Shown here: positions 26,867-33,778 of the stretch, in pieces
Numbering within the stretch: position 1 is the first letter of the stretch
Layout: the number at the start of each line of letters is the position of its first letter
Source: Burkholderia ubonensis
GTDB lineage: Bacteria > Pseudomonadota > Gammaproteobacteria > Burkholderiales > Burkholderiaceae
DNA: 53,037 bases
Assembly (NCBI RefSeq): GCF_902833085.1
Contig: NZ_CADFEB010000017.1
Location: 1-53,037, forward strand
Direction of reading: 5' to 3'
Position numbers and translations under genes: made by a program
The notes under the pieces: generated by a model
Database searches by the model: none
What the model was told of the DNA's origin: nothing
What the model saw: the letters and a program-made list of their open reading frames with translations, nothing else

Positions 26867-28069
26867 ATGAATGATTTTCGAGACAAGAGTGAAGTGGTGG
26901 ATAAGGAGCTGAGCGAGTTCTTTGACTGTGAAATCAAGGAGATATTGCTGCTTCTCGACGGTCTTGCGGGCAGATCGGACAAGTTGCTTTGCGATGCAAA
27001 AAAAGAAAGTGGAGTCCAGGAATTAATTAAAAAAATATGGGGGCTCGCCATTCGGCCGGGCCCGCTCACTGACGAGAATGTGGAATTCCTGCTCAAGACA
27101 AAATGCCAATTGAATCACCTGGTCCGGCCCGCGAGCGGCATGACCATCGCTTACACGTACATGTTCGTAGAGGATGAAAAAATTCTGCCGGGGCCATTTA
27201 CGACGGATCCAAGTGTGACGCGCTATTCCAGGATAAGGGTTGCGAAAGATGCCTTCCCGGGACTGGTCACTCACGCTCGGCGCTTTCGTCGCCTCAAGGA
27301 TCAAATGAGCTGGTGGGCCTCCGTGATTACGGTGGTTGCCGCAATTCTTCTGTCGATTGTCTCTTACGGCGCTCAGGTGGTATCGCGTTTCGAGCAGGAA
27401 AGGGCGGCGCACATGGAGTCGATAAACGCGCTTTATTCGACGCTCGCAAAGCAATTTGCCCTGAACGCCGGCGCAACGATGCCCTCGAAATTGATCGAGG
27501 AGCATTGCAATGGAAATAATCTGAAGAACGAAACCTACCAGGTCGTGGAGCTGTGCGATGAGTATTCGTACATTGCCGCTCGCTACAACAAGGCGATCAA
27601 AGGCGTTTCCATGTACGGTGACAGTTGGGCATTTTGGCCGATCAGGTTCATATTCGAGGTGCCCACGCTGGAGGGAAGGCAGGAAGATGCGCGCTCCGTT
27701 GCGATAGTCGTCTCGACTTTTTCGAATTACATCCTCCCGATTCTATTCGCCGTGATCGGCTCCTTCGCGGCTTCGGTTCGAGGCATTCACGAAAAGGTCA
27801 AGGACGGTGTGCTGGCGCCAAGGGATAGAATTCTCACCATGGTGCGTCTGCCCCTGGGGCTGATCGCCGGCGTGACAGTTGGACTGTTCTTCGACCCGTC
27901 CACCGCCGTGATGCATGTCAGCACCAGTTTTGGCCTGAGTTTGTCCGCATCGGCAATTGCATTCGCGGCGGGCTACGGCGCCGAAACATTCTTCAGCAAA
28001 ATCGACCAGGTCATCAATCACGTGTTTGCGTTCAGGCGCACGGAACGACCCGGGGTGGCGCAGGAATAA
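26867..28069 (+). CDS. Membrane protein of unknown function (400 aa)
   Basis: The N-terminal ~140 residues are soluble and helical. TM1 lies near 147-171 (WWASVITVVAAILLSIVSYG), followed by a ~130-residue loop with three Cys and aromatic residues, then three more membrane segments at about 285-308, 326-343 and 352-372. No family is recognised. Start choice: GAGGAG lies ~8 nt before ATG 26867; a frame 15 nt longer lacks a site. The base composition is lower in GC than its neighbours, which suggests a separate origin. It stands 161 nt after the peptidase. Confidence 0.72.
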   Translation: MNDFRDKSEVVDKELSEFFDCEIKEILLLLDGLAGRSDKLLCDAKKESGVQELIKKIWGLAIRPGPLTDENVEFLLKTKCQLNHLVRPASGMTIAYTYMFVEDEKILPGPFTTDPSVTRYSRIRVAKDAFPGLVTHARRFRRLKDQMSWWASVITVVAAILLSIVSYGAQVVSRFEQERAAHMESINALYSTLAKQFALNAGATMPSKLIEEHCNGNNLKNETYQVVELCDEYSYIAARYNKAIKGVSMYGDSWAFWPIRFIFEVPTLEGRQEDARSVAIVVSTFSNYILPILFAVIGSFAASVRGIHEKVKDGVLAPRDRILTMVRLPLGLIAGVTVGLFFDPSTAVMHVSTSFGLSLSASAIAFAAGYGAETFFSKIDQVINHVFAFRRTERPGVAQE

Positions 28070-28137
28070 CCCGGCGCTTCCGTCGTTCGCGACATCGCGG
28101 CGTCGCACCTCGGCGACGCCGCGCGCACACTACAGCC

Positions 28138-28557
28138 TCACTCCCCGATCAAATGCAGCACGATATCCCGCTGATGCGCGGCACGCCGATGCTCGAACAG
28201 GTAAATCCCCTGCCACGTCCCGAGCACCATCCGTCCATGCTCCACCGGAATCGACAACTGCACCTGCGTGAGCGCCGTGCGCAAATGCGCGGGCATGTCG
28301 TCGAGGCCTTCGGTGTCGTGCTCGTAGCGCGAACTGTCCTCGGGCACGAGCGCCGCGAAGTAGCGTTCCAGATCGCGCTGCACCGACGGGTCCGCATTCT
28401 CCTGGATCAGCAGTGAAGCGGACGTATGCCGGCAGTACACGGTGAGCAGGCCCGTGCGGATCGACTGCTGGTCGACGAACGCGCGTACCTGCGACGTGAA
28501 CTCGATGAGGCCGCGCCCGCGCGCGTCGACGATAACGTGTTGAATCGCCTGTTTCAT
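28138..28557 (-). CDS. yjbQ: YjbQ/UPF0047 family protein
   Basis: The 139-residue protein shows the whole UPF0047 signature: CRHTSASLLIQENADPSVQ near 43, DTEGLDDMPAHLR near 81 and EHGRMVLGTWQGIYLFEHR near 106. E. coli YjbQ can replace thiamine-phosphate synthase weakly; the physiological role is uncertain. Conserved His and Asp residues line a metal-type site. The gene ends a minus-strand run with the thioredoxin-like gene 21 nt upstream. Confidence 0.93.
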   Translation of the reverse strand: MKQAIQHVIVDARGRGLIEFTSQVRAFVDQQSIRTGLLTVYCRHTSASLLIQENADPSVQRDLERYFAALVPEDSSRYEHDTEGLDDMPAHLRTALTQVQLSIPVEHGRMVLGTWQGIYLFEHRRAAHQRDIVLHLIGE

Positions 28558-28578
28558 GATCGTGGCATGCCGATGTGC

Positions 28579-28905
28579 TCAGGCCAGCGCGGCGAAGCCG
28601 TCGGTTTCGATCTGCCGCGCATCGACGGGGCGAACGACGCGCGCGACCTCGACGCCGTTGCGCAGGAACACCAGCGTCGGCCAGAGCTTGATTCCAAAGG
28701 AGCGCCCGAGCGGACGGCCGGGACCGTCTTCGATTTTCAGGTGCCGAACCGCGGGGTGCGCCGAAAGCGAATCGCGAATCGCGGGCTGCGCACCCTGGCA
28801 GATCCCGCACCAGTTGGCGCCGAACTCGATGACGGTCACGCCCGCGAGCGCATCGACTTCCGCGCGGGTCGGTGCGTCGGCGCTATAGGCTTGAGGAGAA
28901 TGCAT
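28579..28905 (-). CDS. Thioredoxin-family protein
   Basis: The 108-residue thioredoxin fold has the active site WCGIC (about residues 33-37), a variant of WCGPC, preceded by VTVIEFGAN and followed by LKIEDGPG and the cis-Pro loop LWPTLVF. There is no signal peptide, so it is cytoplasmic. GGAG lies 7 nt before ATG 28905; an earlier ATG at 28956 has no site. It is probably co-transcribed with yjbQ. Confidence 0.9.
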   Translation of the reverse strand: MHSPQAYSADAPTRAEVDALAGVTVIEFGANWCGICQGAQPAIRDSLSAHPAVRHLKIEDGPGRPLGRSFGIKLWPTLVFLRNGVEVARVVRPVDARQIETDGFAALA

Positions 28906-28998
28906 CGCGACTCCGTGTGCTTGAAGAAAGTGCGGCCGCGTTCGCGGCCCGTGCACTTACTGTAGCGGAAAAGGGCGTGGGCGGCGTAGAGGCGGCGC

Positions 28999-29226
28999 TC
29001 ACTCGTAGCGCAACGCGTCGGCCGGCCAGACCCGCGCGCTGCGCCAGCTCGGATAGAGCGTCGCGAGCGCCGAGAGCAGGAACGTCAGCGCGGCCACGCC
29101 GAGCGCGATGCCCGACATCGACGCGACGGCGATGAACGAAATGAAGCCGTTGCCTGTCGTGCCGATCGTGCGCTTGCCGACGCGGGTGTACCGCAACCCG
29201 ATCTGCCATTCGTACGGGAGTTTCAA
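28999..29226 (-). pseudogene. Remnant of a LolC/LolE lipoprotein-release permease with an internal deletion
   Basis: The 75 codons join the two ends of a LolC-type permease (~415 residues normally). The first ~46 residues are the N-terminus (LPYEWQIGLRYTRVGKRT, then NGFISFIAVASMSGIALGVA). The last ~28 are the C-terminus (LSALATLYPSWRSARVWPAD, ending ALRYE). The whole periplasmic domain and central membrane helices are missing and the frame is kept. A TTG start with GGAGG 7 nt upstream is intact, so a small one- or two-helix membrane peptide may still be made. It lies 56 nt after the histidine kinase gene. Confidence 0.82.
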
Positions 29227-29282
29227 GTGCTTTCCTCCGAAGAGCGGTTCGTCAAGGGCAGCACGTTATACGAACATCGAGG

Positions 29283-30356
29283 TCACGATTTGCGACGCGG
29301 AATGTCCAGCTCGAAGATGGACCCGCCGGCGCGCGACGTGACATACCGCGCTTGGCCGTGGTGCGCCTGGGCGATCGCGCGGACGACGGACAGGCCGAGG
29401 CCGGAGCCGCCGAATTTGCGGGAACGCGACACGTCCGCGCGCGTAAAGGGCTCGAACGCATGCCGCGCGAATTCGGGGCTGAGGCCGGGGCCTTCGTCTT
29501 CTACGCGAAGCACGACGCTCGACCCCTGGACCGTCATCTCGATGCGAAGCTTGCCGGGCACCGCATAGCGGCGCGCGTTGTCGAGCAGCGCGAGCAGCGC
29601 CTGCCGGATGCGCGCGCCGTCGCATTGCGCGACGATCGCGGTGGTCGCCATTTCGACGGCAAAGCCGGCGTCGTGCAGCGCGTCGCTGACGGAATCGACG
29701 GCGCTCTGGACTTCGAGCGCGATGTCGGTCGGCTGGATGTTCATGTCCAGCCGACCGATGTCCTGCAGCGTGACGATGTGCAGGTCGTCGACGAGCCGGG
29801 ACAAGCCTTCGACCTGATTCAGCAGGCCGCGGAACAGCGATTCGTCCGGCTCGAACACCTTGTCCCGCAGGCCTTGCAGCCGGCCCCTGAGGATCGTGAG
29901 CGGGGTGCGCAGTTCATGGACGATCGCCGCGTTCCACGCCGTCATCTCGGAGGTCATGCCCTGCAGCCGGATCGCCATCGCGTTGAAGTCGTCGACCAGT
30001 AGCGCGGTCTCGCCGAGCGAGCGGTCGCCGGGATTCGCCCGGGCGGCCAGGTCGCCGGCGGCGATGCTGCGCGCGCTTTCCGCAAGCGAGTTGAGCGGCT
30101 TGAGAATGCGCCGGGCCAGCCGGGTCGCCATCACGACCGCGGCGATCAGTCCCGTCAGCAGCAGGATCGCGAAGATCAGGTAATCGGCCGCATGCGGGAT
30201 GAGCATATCGATGATGCGCTCCTGCGCGGGCGGCGAAAAGGTGAACAGCAACCCGTAGATGACGAACAGGCCGACAAAGATGATCAGCGTCGTGGCGACC
30301 GAGACCAGCCCCATCGACAGCACGATCTGCCGGCTCAGCTTGCTGCGCGTGTTCAC
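29283..30356 (-). CDS. Sensor histidine kinase, BaeS/AdeS-like
   Basis: The 357-residue protein has TM1 at ~10-38, a very short periplasmic loop, TM2 at ~59-80, HAMP at ~80-135 and HisKA with phospho-acceptor H147 in AAIVHELRTPL. HATPase_c follows with ALLDNARRYA (N box), VEDEGPGLSPE and GGSGLGLSVV (G boxes). The kinase core resembles AdeS/BaeS, which govern efflux pumps; no pump gene lies next to it here. It starts with GTG at 30356, overlapping the regulator's stop codon (GTGA), so translation is coupled. Confidence 0.92.
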   Translation of the reverse strand: MNTRSKLSRQIVLSMGLVSVATTLIIFVGLFVIYGLLFTFSPPAQERIIDMLIPHAADYLIFAILLLTGLIAAVVMATRLARRILKPLNSLAESARSIAAGDLAARANPGDRSLGETALLVDDFNAMAIRLQGMTSEMTAWNAAIVHELRTPLTILRGRLQGLRDKVFEPDESLFRGLLNQVEGLSRLVDDLHIVTLQDIGRLDMNIQPTDIALEVQSAVDSVSDALHDAGFAVEMATTAIVAQCDGARIRQALLALLDNARRYAVPGKLRIEMTVQGSSVVLRVEDEGPGLSPEFARHAFEPFTRADVSRSRKFGGSGLGLSVVRAIAQAHHGQARYVTSRAGGSIFELDIPRRKS

Positions 30357-31042
30357 TGGATTCTCTGCAGCCGGTAGCCGACGCCGCGCATCACCTCGGG
30401 CATGCCGGGCGCGCCGGCGCATTCGAGCTTCTTGCGCAGCCGGCTGATGTGGCTGTCGACGGTGCGCTCCAGCGCGCCGCTGCCGGCGAGGCACGCGTCG
30501 ACCAGCTCGCTGCGCGTGAAGACGCGGTTGGGCGATCTCGCCATGTGGGCGAGCAGCCGGAACTCGGTCAGCGTCAGCGACACCTGGGTTTCGCCGGAGT
30601 CCGACCGGACCCTGGCCAGATAGCTTTCGGTGTCGACCTCGAGGTTGCCGACCCGCATCACGCCCCCTTGCAGGGACGTGCCGGAGCGCCGCAACACCGC
30701 CCGGATGCGGGCGACCACCTCGACGGGATTGAACGGCTTCGCGATATAGTCGTCCGCGCCGATGCGCAAGCCCTGAAGCCGGTCGATGTCCTGATCGAGC
30801 GCCGTGATGATGACGACCGGCGTATTGCCGCGGCGGCGCAGCTCGATGAGCACCTCCCAGCCGTCCTTCTCCGGCATCTTGATGTCGAGCAGGATCAGGT
30901 CGGGCTTCAGCAGAGGCTGCACGTCGAGTGCGGCTTGCCCGTTGCCGACCCGGTAGGTGCGAAATCCCTCGCGGGTCAGGTATGCGTCGAGGATTTCCGC
31001 AATTTCCGGCTCGTCTTCAGCAATCAGTATCAGCGCATTCAT
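30353..31042 (-). CDS. OmpR-family response regulator, BaeR/AdeR-like
   Basis: The 229-residue protein has a receiver domain with phospho-acceptor D53 (LILLDIKMPEKDG), acidic D10/E11 and K102 in YIAKPFNP. A winged-helix effector domain follows (LTLTEFRLLAHMA, RTVDSHISRLRKKLE, VRGVGYRLQ-like end). MNALILIAEDEPEIA is the usual beginning; the frame extends 13 codons further without support. It heads the two-gene operon with the kinase and is transcribed divergently from the next membrane protein across ~225 nt. Confidence 0.93.
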   Translation of the reverse strand: MNALILIAEDEPEIAEILDAYLTREGFRTYRVGNGQAALDVQPLLKPDLILLDIKMPEKDGWEVLIELRRRGNTPVVIITALDQDIDRLQGLRIGADDYIAKPFNPVEVVARIRAVLRRSGTSLQGGVMRVGNLEVDTESYLARVRSDSGETQVSLTLTEFRLLAHMARSPNRVFTRSELVDACLAGSGALERTVDSHISRLRKKLECAGAPGMPEVMRGVGYRLQRIQ

Positions 31043-31266
31043 CGGTTCAGCGGCGTTTCGCGTAACAGGAGTGTGATGCAATGTTGGCGTGGCGTCGGGC
31101 TCGAAACAATGTCAGCCATGGAATCTCCATTTTCTCTCAATACTGCCGGCTGATTCGACGCGAAAATTCGCGGAAATGCCAACGTCTCCATCGAATGTTC
31201 ACACTGGCTGCACGATCGCTACACCATTGCGGGCGATGATCGGCGCCGGCCCCCACAGGTGAAAAA

Positions 31267-31947
31267 TTGTCGAATAGTCAGGAGATCTCGCTGCACGAAG
31301 AGAGCCGGTTCTGGGAAAACACACTGGTGAAACGGTGGGTCCGTGGGCACGGCGAGGACGGCTATGATTTCAGGCTCCTGCTGTATCCGCTGGCCGGCAT
31401 TTTCGTGCTGCTGTTCGTGCTCATCCTGTTCGAGCAGATCGGCTGGGCGCTCCTGCTGAGCGCCGTCGTGACGCTGTTCCTTGGCGTGGCCGGCTATTAC
31501 GGCGCGAAGCGCGAAATTCTCGTGGCGTCGCCCACGACGCGAGCAGTGATGAGAGCGCGCACGAAGCAGGCCGCCGAACGCTTCTCGTCGCTCGGCGCCG
31601 GCGCGACCGTGATGGCGATCTTCGTCCATGCGACGTCGGTGTCGCTCGCGCTGTCCAGCCACATGCTGCTCGACACGACGATCAAGGATGCGTTCTCGAT
31701 GTTCATCGCTTTGGCGTTTCTCCCGGTCTATGTCTGCGGTGCGGTGCGCAAACTCGCGGTGGCGCGCATCGAAGAGCTCGACGCGCTGCGCAACGATGCA
31801 ACCGGAAGGGCGCTGAAATTCGACCGGAAAGGCGCGGTCCATGCGATCGTCGTTCAAGGCCCGGCCGGCGGGTCGAACGTATCGGTGCTGGAATACACGG
31901 TGCTTCGGTTCACGCCGGACATCGACGAGATCGGGCGCACGCCCTGA
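31267..31947 (+). CDS. Membrane protein of unknown function (226 aa, TTG start)
   Basis: Four hydrophobic segments are seen: two close together at ~38-82 (LLLYPLAGIFVLLFVLILF, then ALLLSAVVTLFLGVAGYYG) and two at ~117-160. A soluble C-terminal tail follows. No family is recognised. The only start giving the full first helices is TTG 31267, with AGGTG 6 nt upstream. The start is less certain than the frame. It ends 57 nt before the ATG of the Thr leader peptide and is divergent from the two-component operon. Confidence 0.7.
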   Translation: MSNSQEISLHEESRFWENTLVKRWVRGHGEDGYDFRLLLYPLAGIFVLLFVLILFEQIGWALLLSAVVTLFLGVAGYYGAKREILVASPTTRAVMRARTKQAAERFSSLGAGATVMAIFVHATSVSLALSSHMLLDTTIKDAFSMFIALAFLPVYVCGAVRKLAVARIEELDALRNDATGRALKFDRKGAVHAIVVQGPAGGSNVSVLEYTVLRFTPDIDEIGRTP

Positions 31948-31968
31948 ATCCGAAGAAGCTGCAGCTTG

Positions 31969-31997
31969 TTGACAACGGCTAATCGCGTCGCTAGATT
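31969..31997 (+). promoter_or_regulatory. Promoter of the Thr leader / thrS unit
   Basis: A perfect -35 TTGACA at 31969-31974, a 17-nt spacer and a -10 TAGATT at 31992-31997. The expected start of transcription falls at or within 1-2 nt of the leader-peptide ATG at 32004. Confidence 0.8.
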
Positions 31998-32003
31998 GCT
32001 CGC

Positions 32004-32084
32004 ATGAACGCATTTTTCGTCACGACTACGACCACCACCACCGCGACCGCATATGGCGGGCGTGGAGGAGGTCGCGTGTCGTAG
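32004..32084 (+). CDS. Thr-rich leader peptide (26 aa) of the thrS attenuator
   Basis: The product begins MNAFFV and then has seven consecutive Thr codons and an eighth two residues later, ending in a Gly/Arg stretch and TAG. It is followed by a terminator hairpin and thrS. This is the layout of threonine attenuation, as in the E. coli thr operon leader. RNA elements fit: CGCGACC at 32042-32048 pairs with GGTCGCG at 32070-32076, and GGCGGG at 32055-32060 can pair with CCCGCC in the terminator arm (32111-32116). No Shine-Dalgarno is present; the strong promoter places the start site at the ATG, so it is probably leaderless. Confidence 0.85.
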   Translation: MNAFFVTTTTTTTATAYGGRGGGRVS

Positions 32085-32106
32085 ATCGATGCGTCGGATC
32101 ACCCCA

Positions 32107-32137
32107 AAGCCCCGCCGGAGACGACGGGGCTTTTTTC
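32107..32137 (+). terminator. Attenuator terminator before thrS
   Basis: AAGCCCCG and CGGGGCTT form an 8-bp stem with a 10-nt loop, followed by a run of T. It lies between the Thr leader peptide and the synthetase start. Confidence 0.9.
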
Positions 32138-32178
32138 ATGCTCCGTTTTCGTCGGCCTCAACGTGAATGGAGAACATG

Positions 32179-33399
32179 ATGGATGCTTTCGATCACCGCG
32201 TGCTCGGCAACAAGCTCGATTTGTTTCACCAGCAGGATGAAAGTCCCGGCGCCGTTTTCTGGCATCCGCGCGGAATGGCGCTTTATCGCGTGGTCGAGGA
32301 ATATATTCGCGAACGGATGAGGCAGGCCGGGTTCGCGGAAGTGCGCACGCCGCAAATCGCGTCGCGCGCGCTCTGGGAGCAAAGCGGCCATTGGGAGAAG
32401 TTCGGCAGGAACATGTTCTCGCTCGACAGCGACGGGCAGCCGTTCTGCCTCAAGCCGATGAGTTGCCCCTGCCATGTGCAGGTATTCAAGCGAGGGTCGC
32501 GCTCGTATCGCGACCTGCCCGTCCGATATTCGGAATTCGGCGCGGTTCACCGGGCCGAGCCGTCCGGTTCGCTGCACGGCCTGATGCGCGCCCGGGCGTT
32601 CACGCAGGACGATGCCCACGTGCTCTGCATGGAGGATCAGGTCGAAGCCGAGGTCGCACGGTTCTGCCGTCTGCTGAAGACGATCTACGCGGATTTCGGG
32701 TTCGACCGCTTCGACGTCGCGTTGTCGACGAGGCCGTCGGTTCGCGCCGGCGACGACGCGCTCTGGGACCGCTCCGAATCGATGCTGGCGCTTGCCGCGC
32801 GCTCGGCCGGACTGCACTTCGAGATACAGCAGGGAGAAGGCGCGTTTTACGGGCCCAAGCTCGAATTCCATCTGCTCGACCGCCAGGGACGGAAGTGGCA
32901 GTGCGGCACGATCCAGCTCGATTTCGTGCTGCCGGAGCGGCTCGGCGCAACGTATGCGTCGGAGAGCGGCGCGAAGGCGACGCCTGTCATGCTGCATCAT
33001 GCGGTCCTCGGCAGCCTCGAGCGATTCATCGGCATCCTGCTCGAGCACTATGAAGGATGGCTGCCGACGTGGCTGGCTCCCGACCAGATCGTCGTGGCCA
33101 ACATCGGCGACGAAGAACGTCCGTTTGCGGACGGCGCGGCGCTCGCGTTCGAAACGATCGGCTGCCGCGTATTGCGCGACTTTCGCCCGGAGCGCCTGCC
33201 GCGCAAGATCTTCGACGCGCGCGAGCTGGCCGCGCCGATCTTCGCGATAGCGGGACCGAAGGAAGCGCAATCCGGCGCGGTGTCGCTGAGGTTGAGAAAC
33301 GGCGAACAGCATGCGTTGTCGATCGGTGACGCACTCGCGTATCTGGAAAAGCAGGTATGCGCGCCGTCGCGTTCGAGCCCGCTTCGCATGCACGCCTGA
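32179..33399 (+). CDS. thrS: Short threonyl-tRNA synthetase without TGS and editing domains
   Basis: The 406-residue protein begins directly at the class II catalytic core; housekeeping ThrRS has ~635 residues with N-terminal TGS and editing domains, absent here. Zinc ligands are C96 (KPMSCPCH), H147 (TQDDAHVLC) and H273 (PVMLHHAVLGS). Motif 2 is in VHRAEPSGSLHGLMRARAFT and motif 3 in LERFIGILLEHY. The anticodon-binding domain follows. Without the editing domain it would rely on another factor to clear Ser-tRNA(Thr). ATG 32179 is chosen because GGAG lies 6 nt upstream; ATGs at 32176 and 32167 are less well placed. It is controlled by the Thr leader. Confidence 0.9.
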   Translation: MDAFDHRVLGNKLDLFHQQDESPGAVFWHPRGMALYRVVEEYIRERMRQAGFAEVRTPQIASRALWEQSGHWEKFGRNMFSLDSDGQPFCLKPMSCPCHVQVFKRGSRSYRDLPVRYSEFGAVHRAEPSGSLHGLMRARAFTQDDAHVLCMEDQVEAEVARFCRLLKTIYADFGFDRFDVALSTRPSVRAGDDALWDRSESMLALAARSAGLHFEIQQGEGAFYGPKLEFHLLDRQGRKWQCGTIQLDFVLPERLGATYASESGAKATPVMLHHAVLGSLERFIGILLEHYEGWLPTWLAPDQIVVANIGDEERPFADGAALAFETIGCRVLRDFRPERLPRKIFDARELAAPIFAIAGPKEAQSGAVSLRLRNGEQHALSIGDALAYLEKQVCAPSRSSPLRMHA

Positions 33400-33778
33400 T
33401 GTCGCCTTCCGGCCGTCATACGACCGGTGCATGAGCGGTTTCGGCGTGGCTAGAGCCCGCCCTCTGATTTCGCATCGCACCGCCGCATAAAACCGTCATC
33501 CGGCGCCTGCGGCGACCGCGCGCGCGGCATGCCGAACGTTGCGCGCGCGACGCTCCGCGTTTCGCCGCGTCCGTCCGACAGGCAAGGCCGGCGCGGCGCT
33601 TCGCGATGCCGCCCGATGCGCCAAAGCGTATCCGCCCCCACTGCGTCGCTCACGATCTGCATTCAAGCGACGAATGTGTGCATCGCAACAATCCATTTCA
33701 TTCACGGCGATCGCAACGGTAAGGTGAACGCACGTTCGAATTTGATCGAGCGATGCGAATTCACCACTCGACGACGCC
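33400..33778. other. Gene-free region between thrS and the MFS operon
   Basis: 379 nt with no supportable gene. The frames seen are Arg/Ala-rich shadows. The segment 33650-33770 is lower in GC and probably holds the promoter of the long operon that starts at 33779. A weak inverted repeat (CCGGCCGT/ACGACCGG) after thrS is not followed by T residues. Confidence 0.5.

Noticed and set aside
31219..32013. 264-codon minus-strand frame opposite the TTG-start membrane protein
   Set aside because: His/Arg/Gln-rich shadow; the plus frame has coherent membrane helices.
32016..32055. ACC-rich tract that might be read as a simple-sequence repeat
   Set aside because: It encodes the Thr run of the leader peptide, and its placement before a terminator and thrS explains it.
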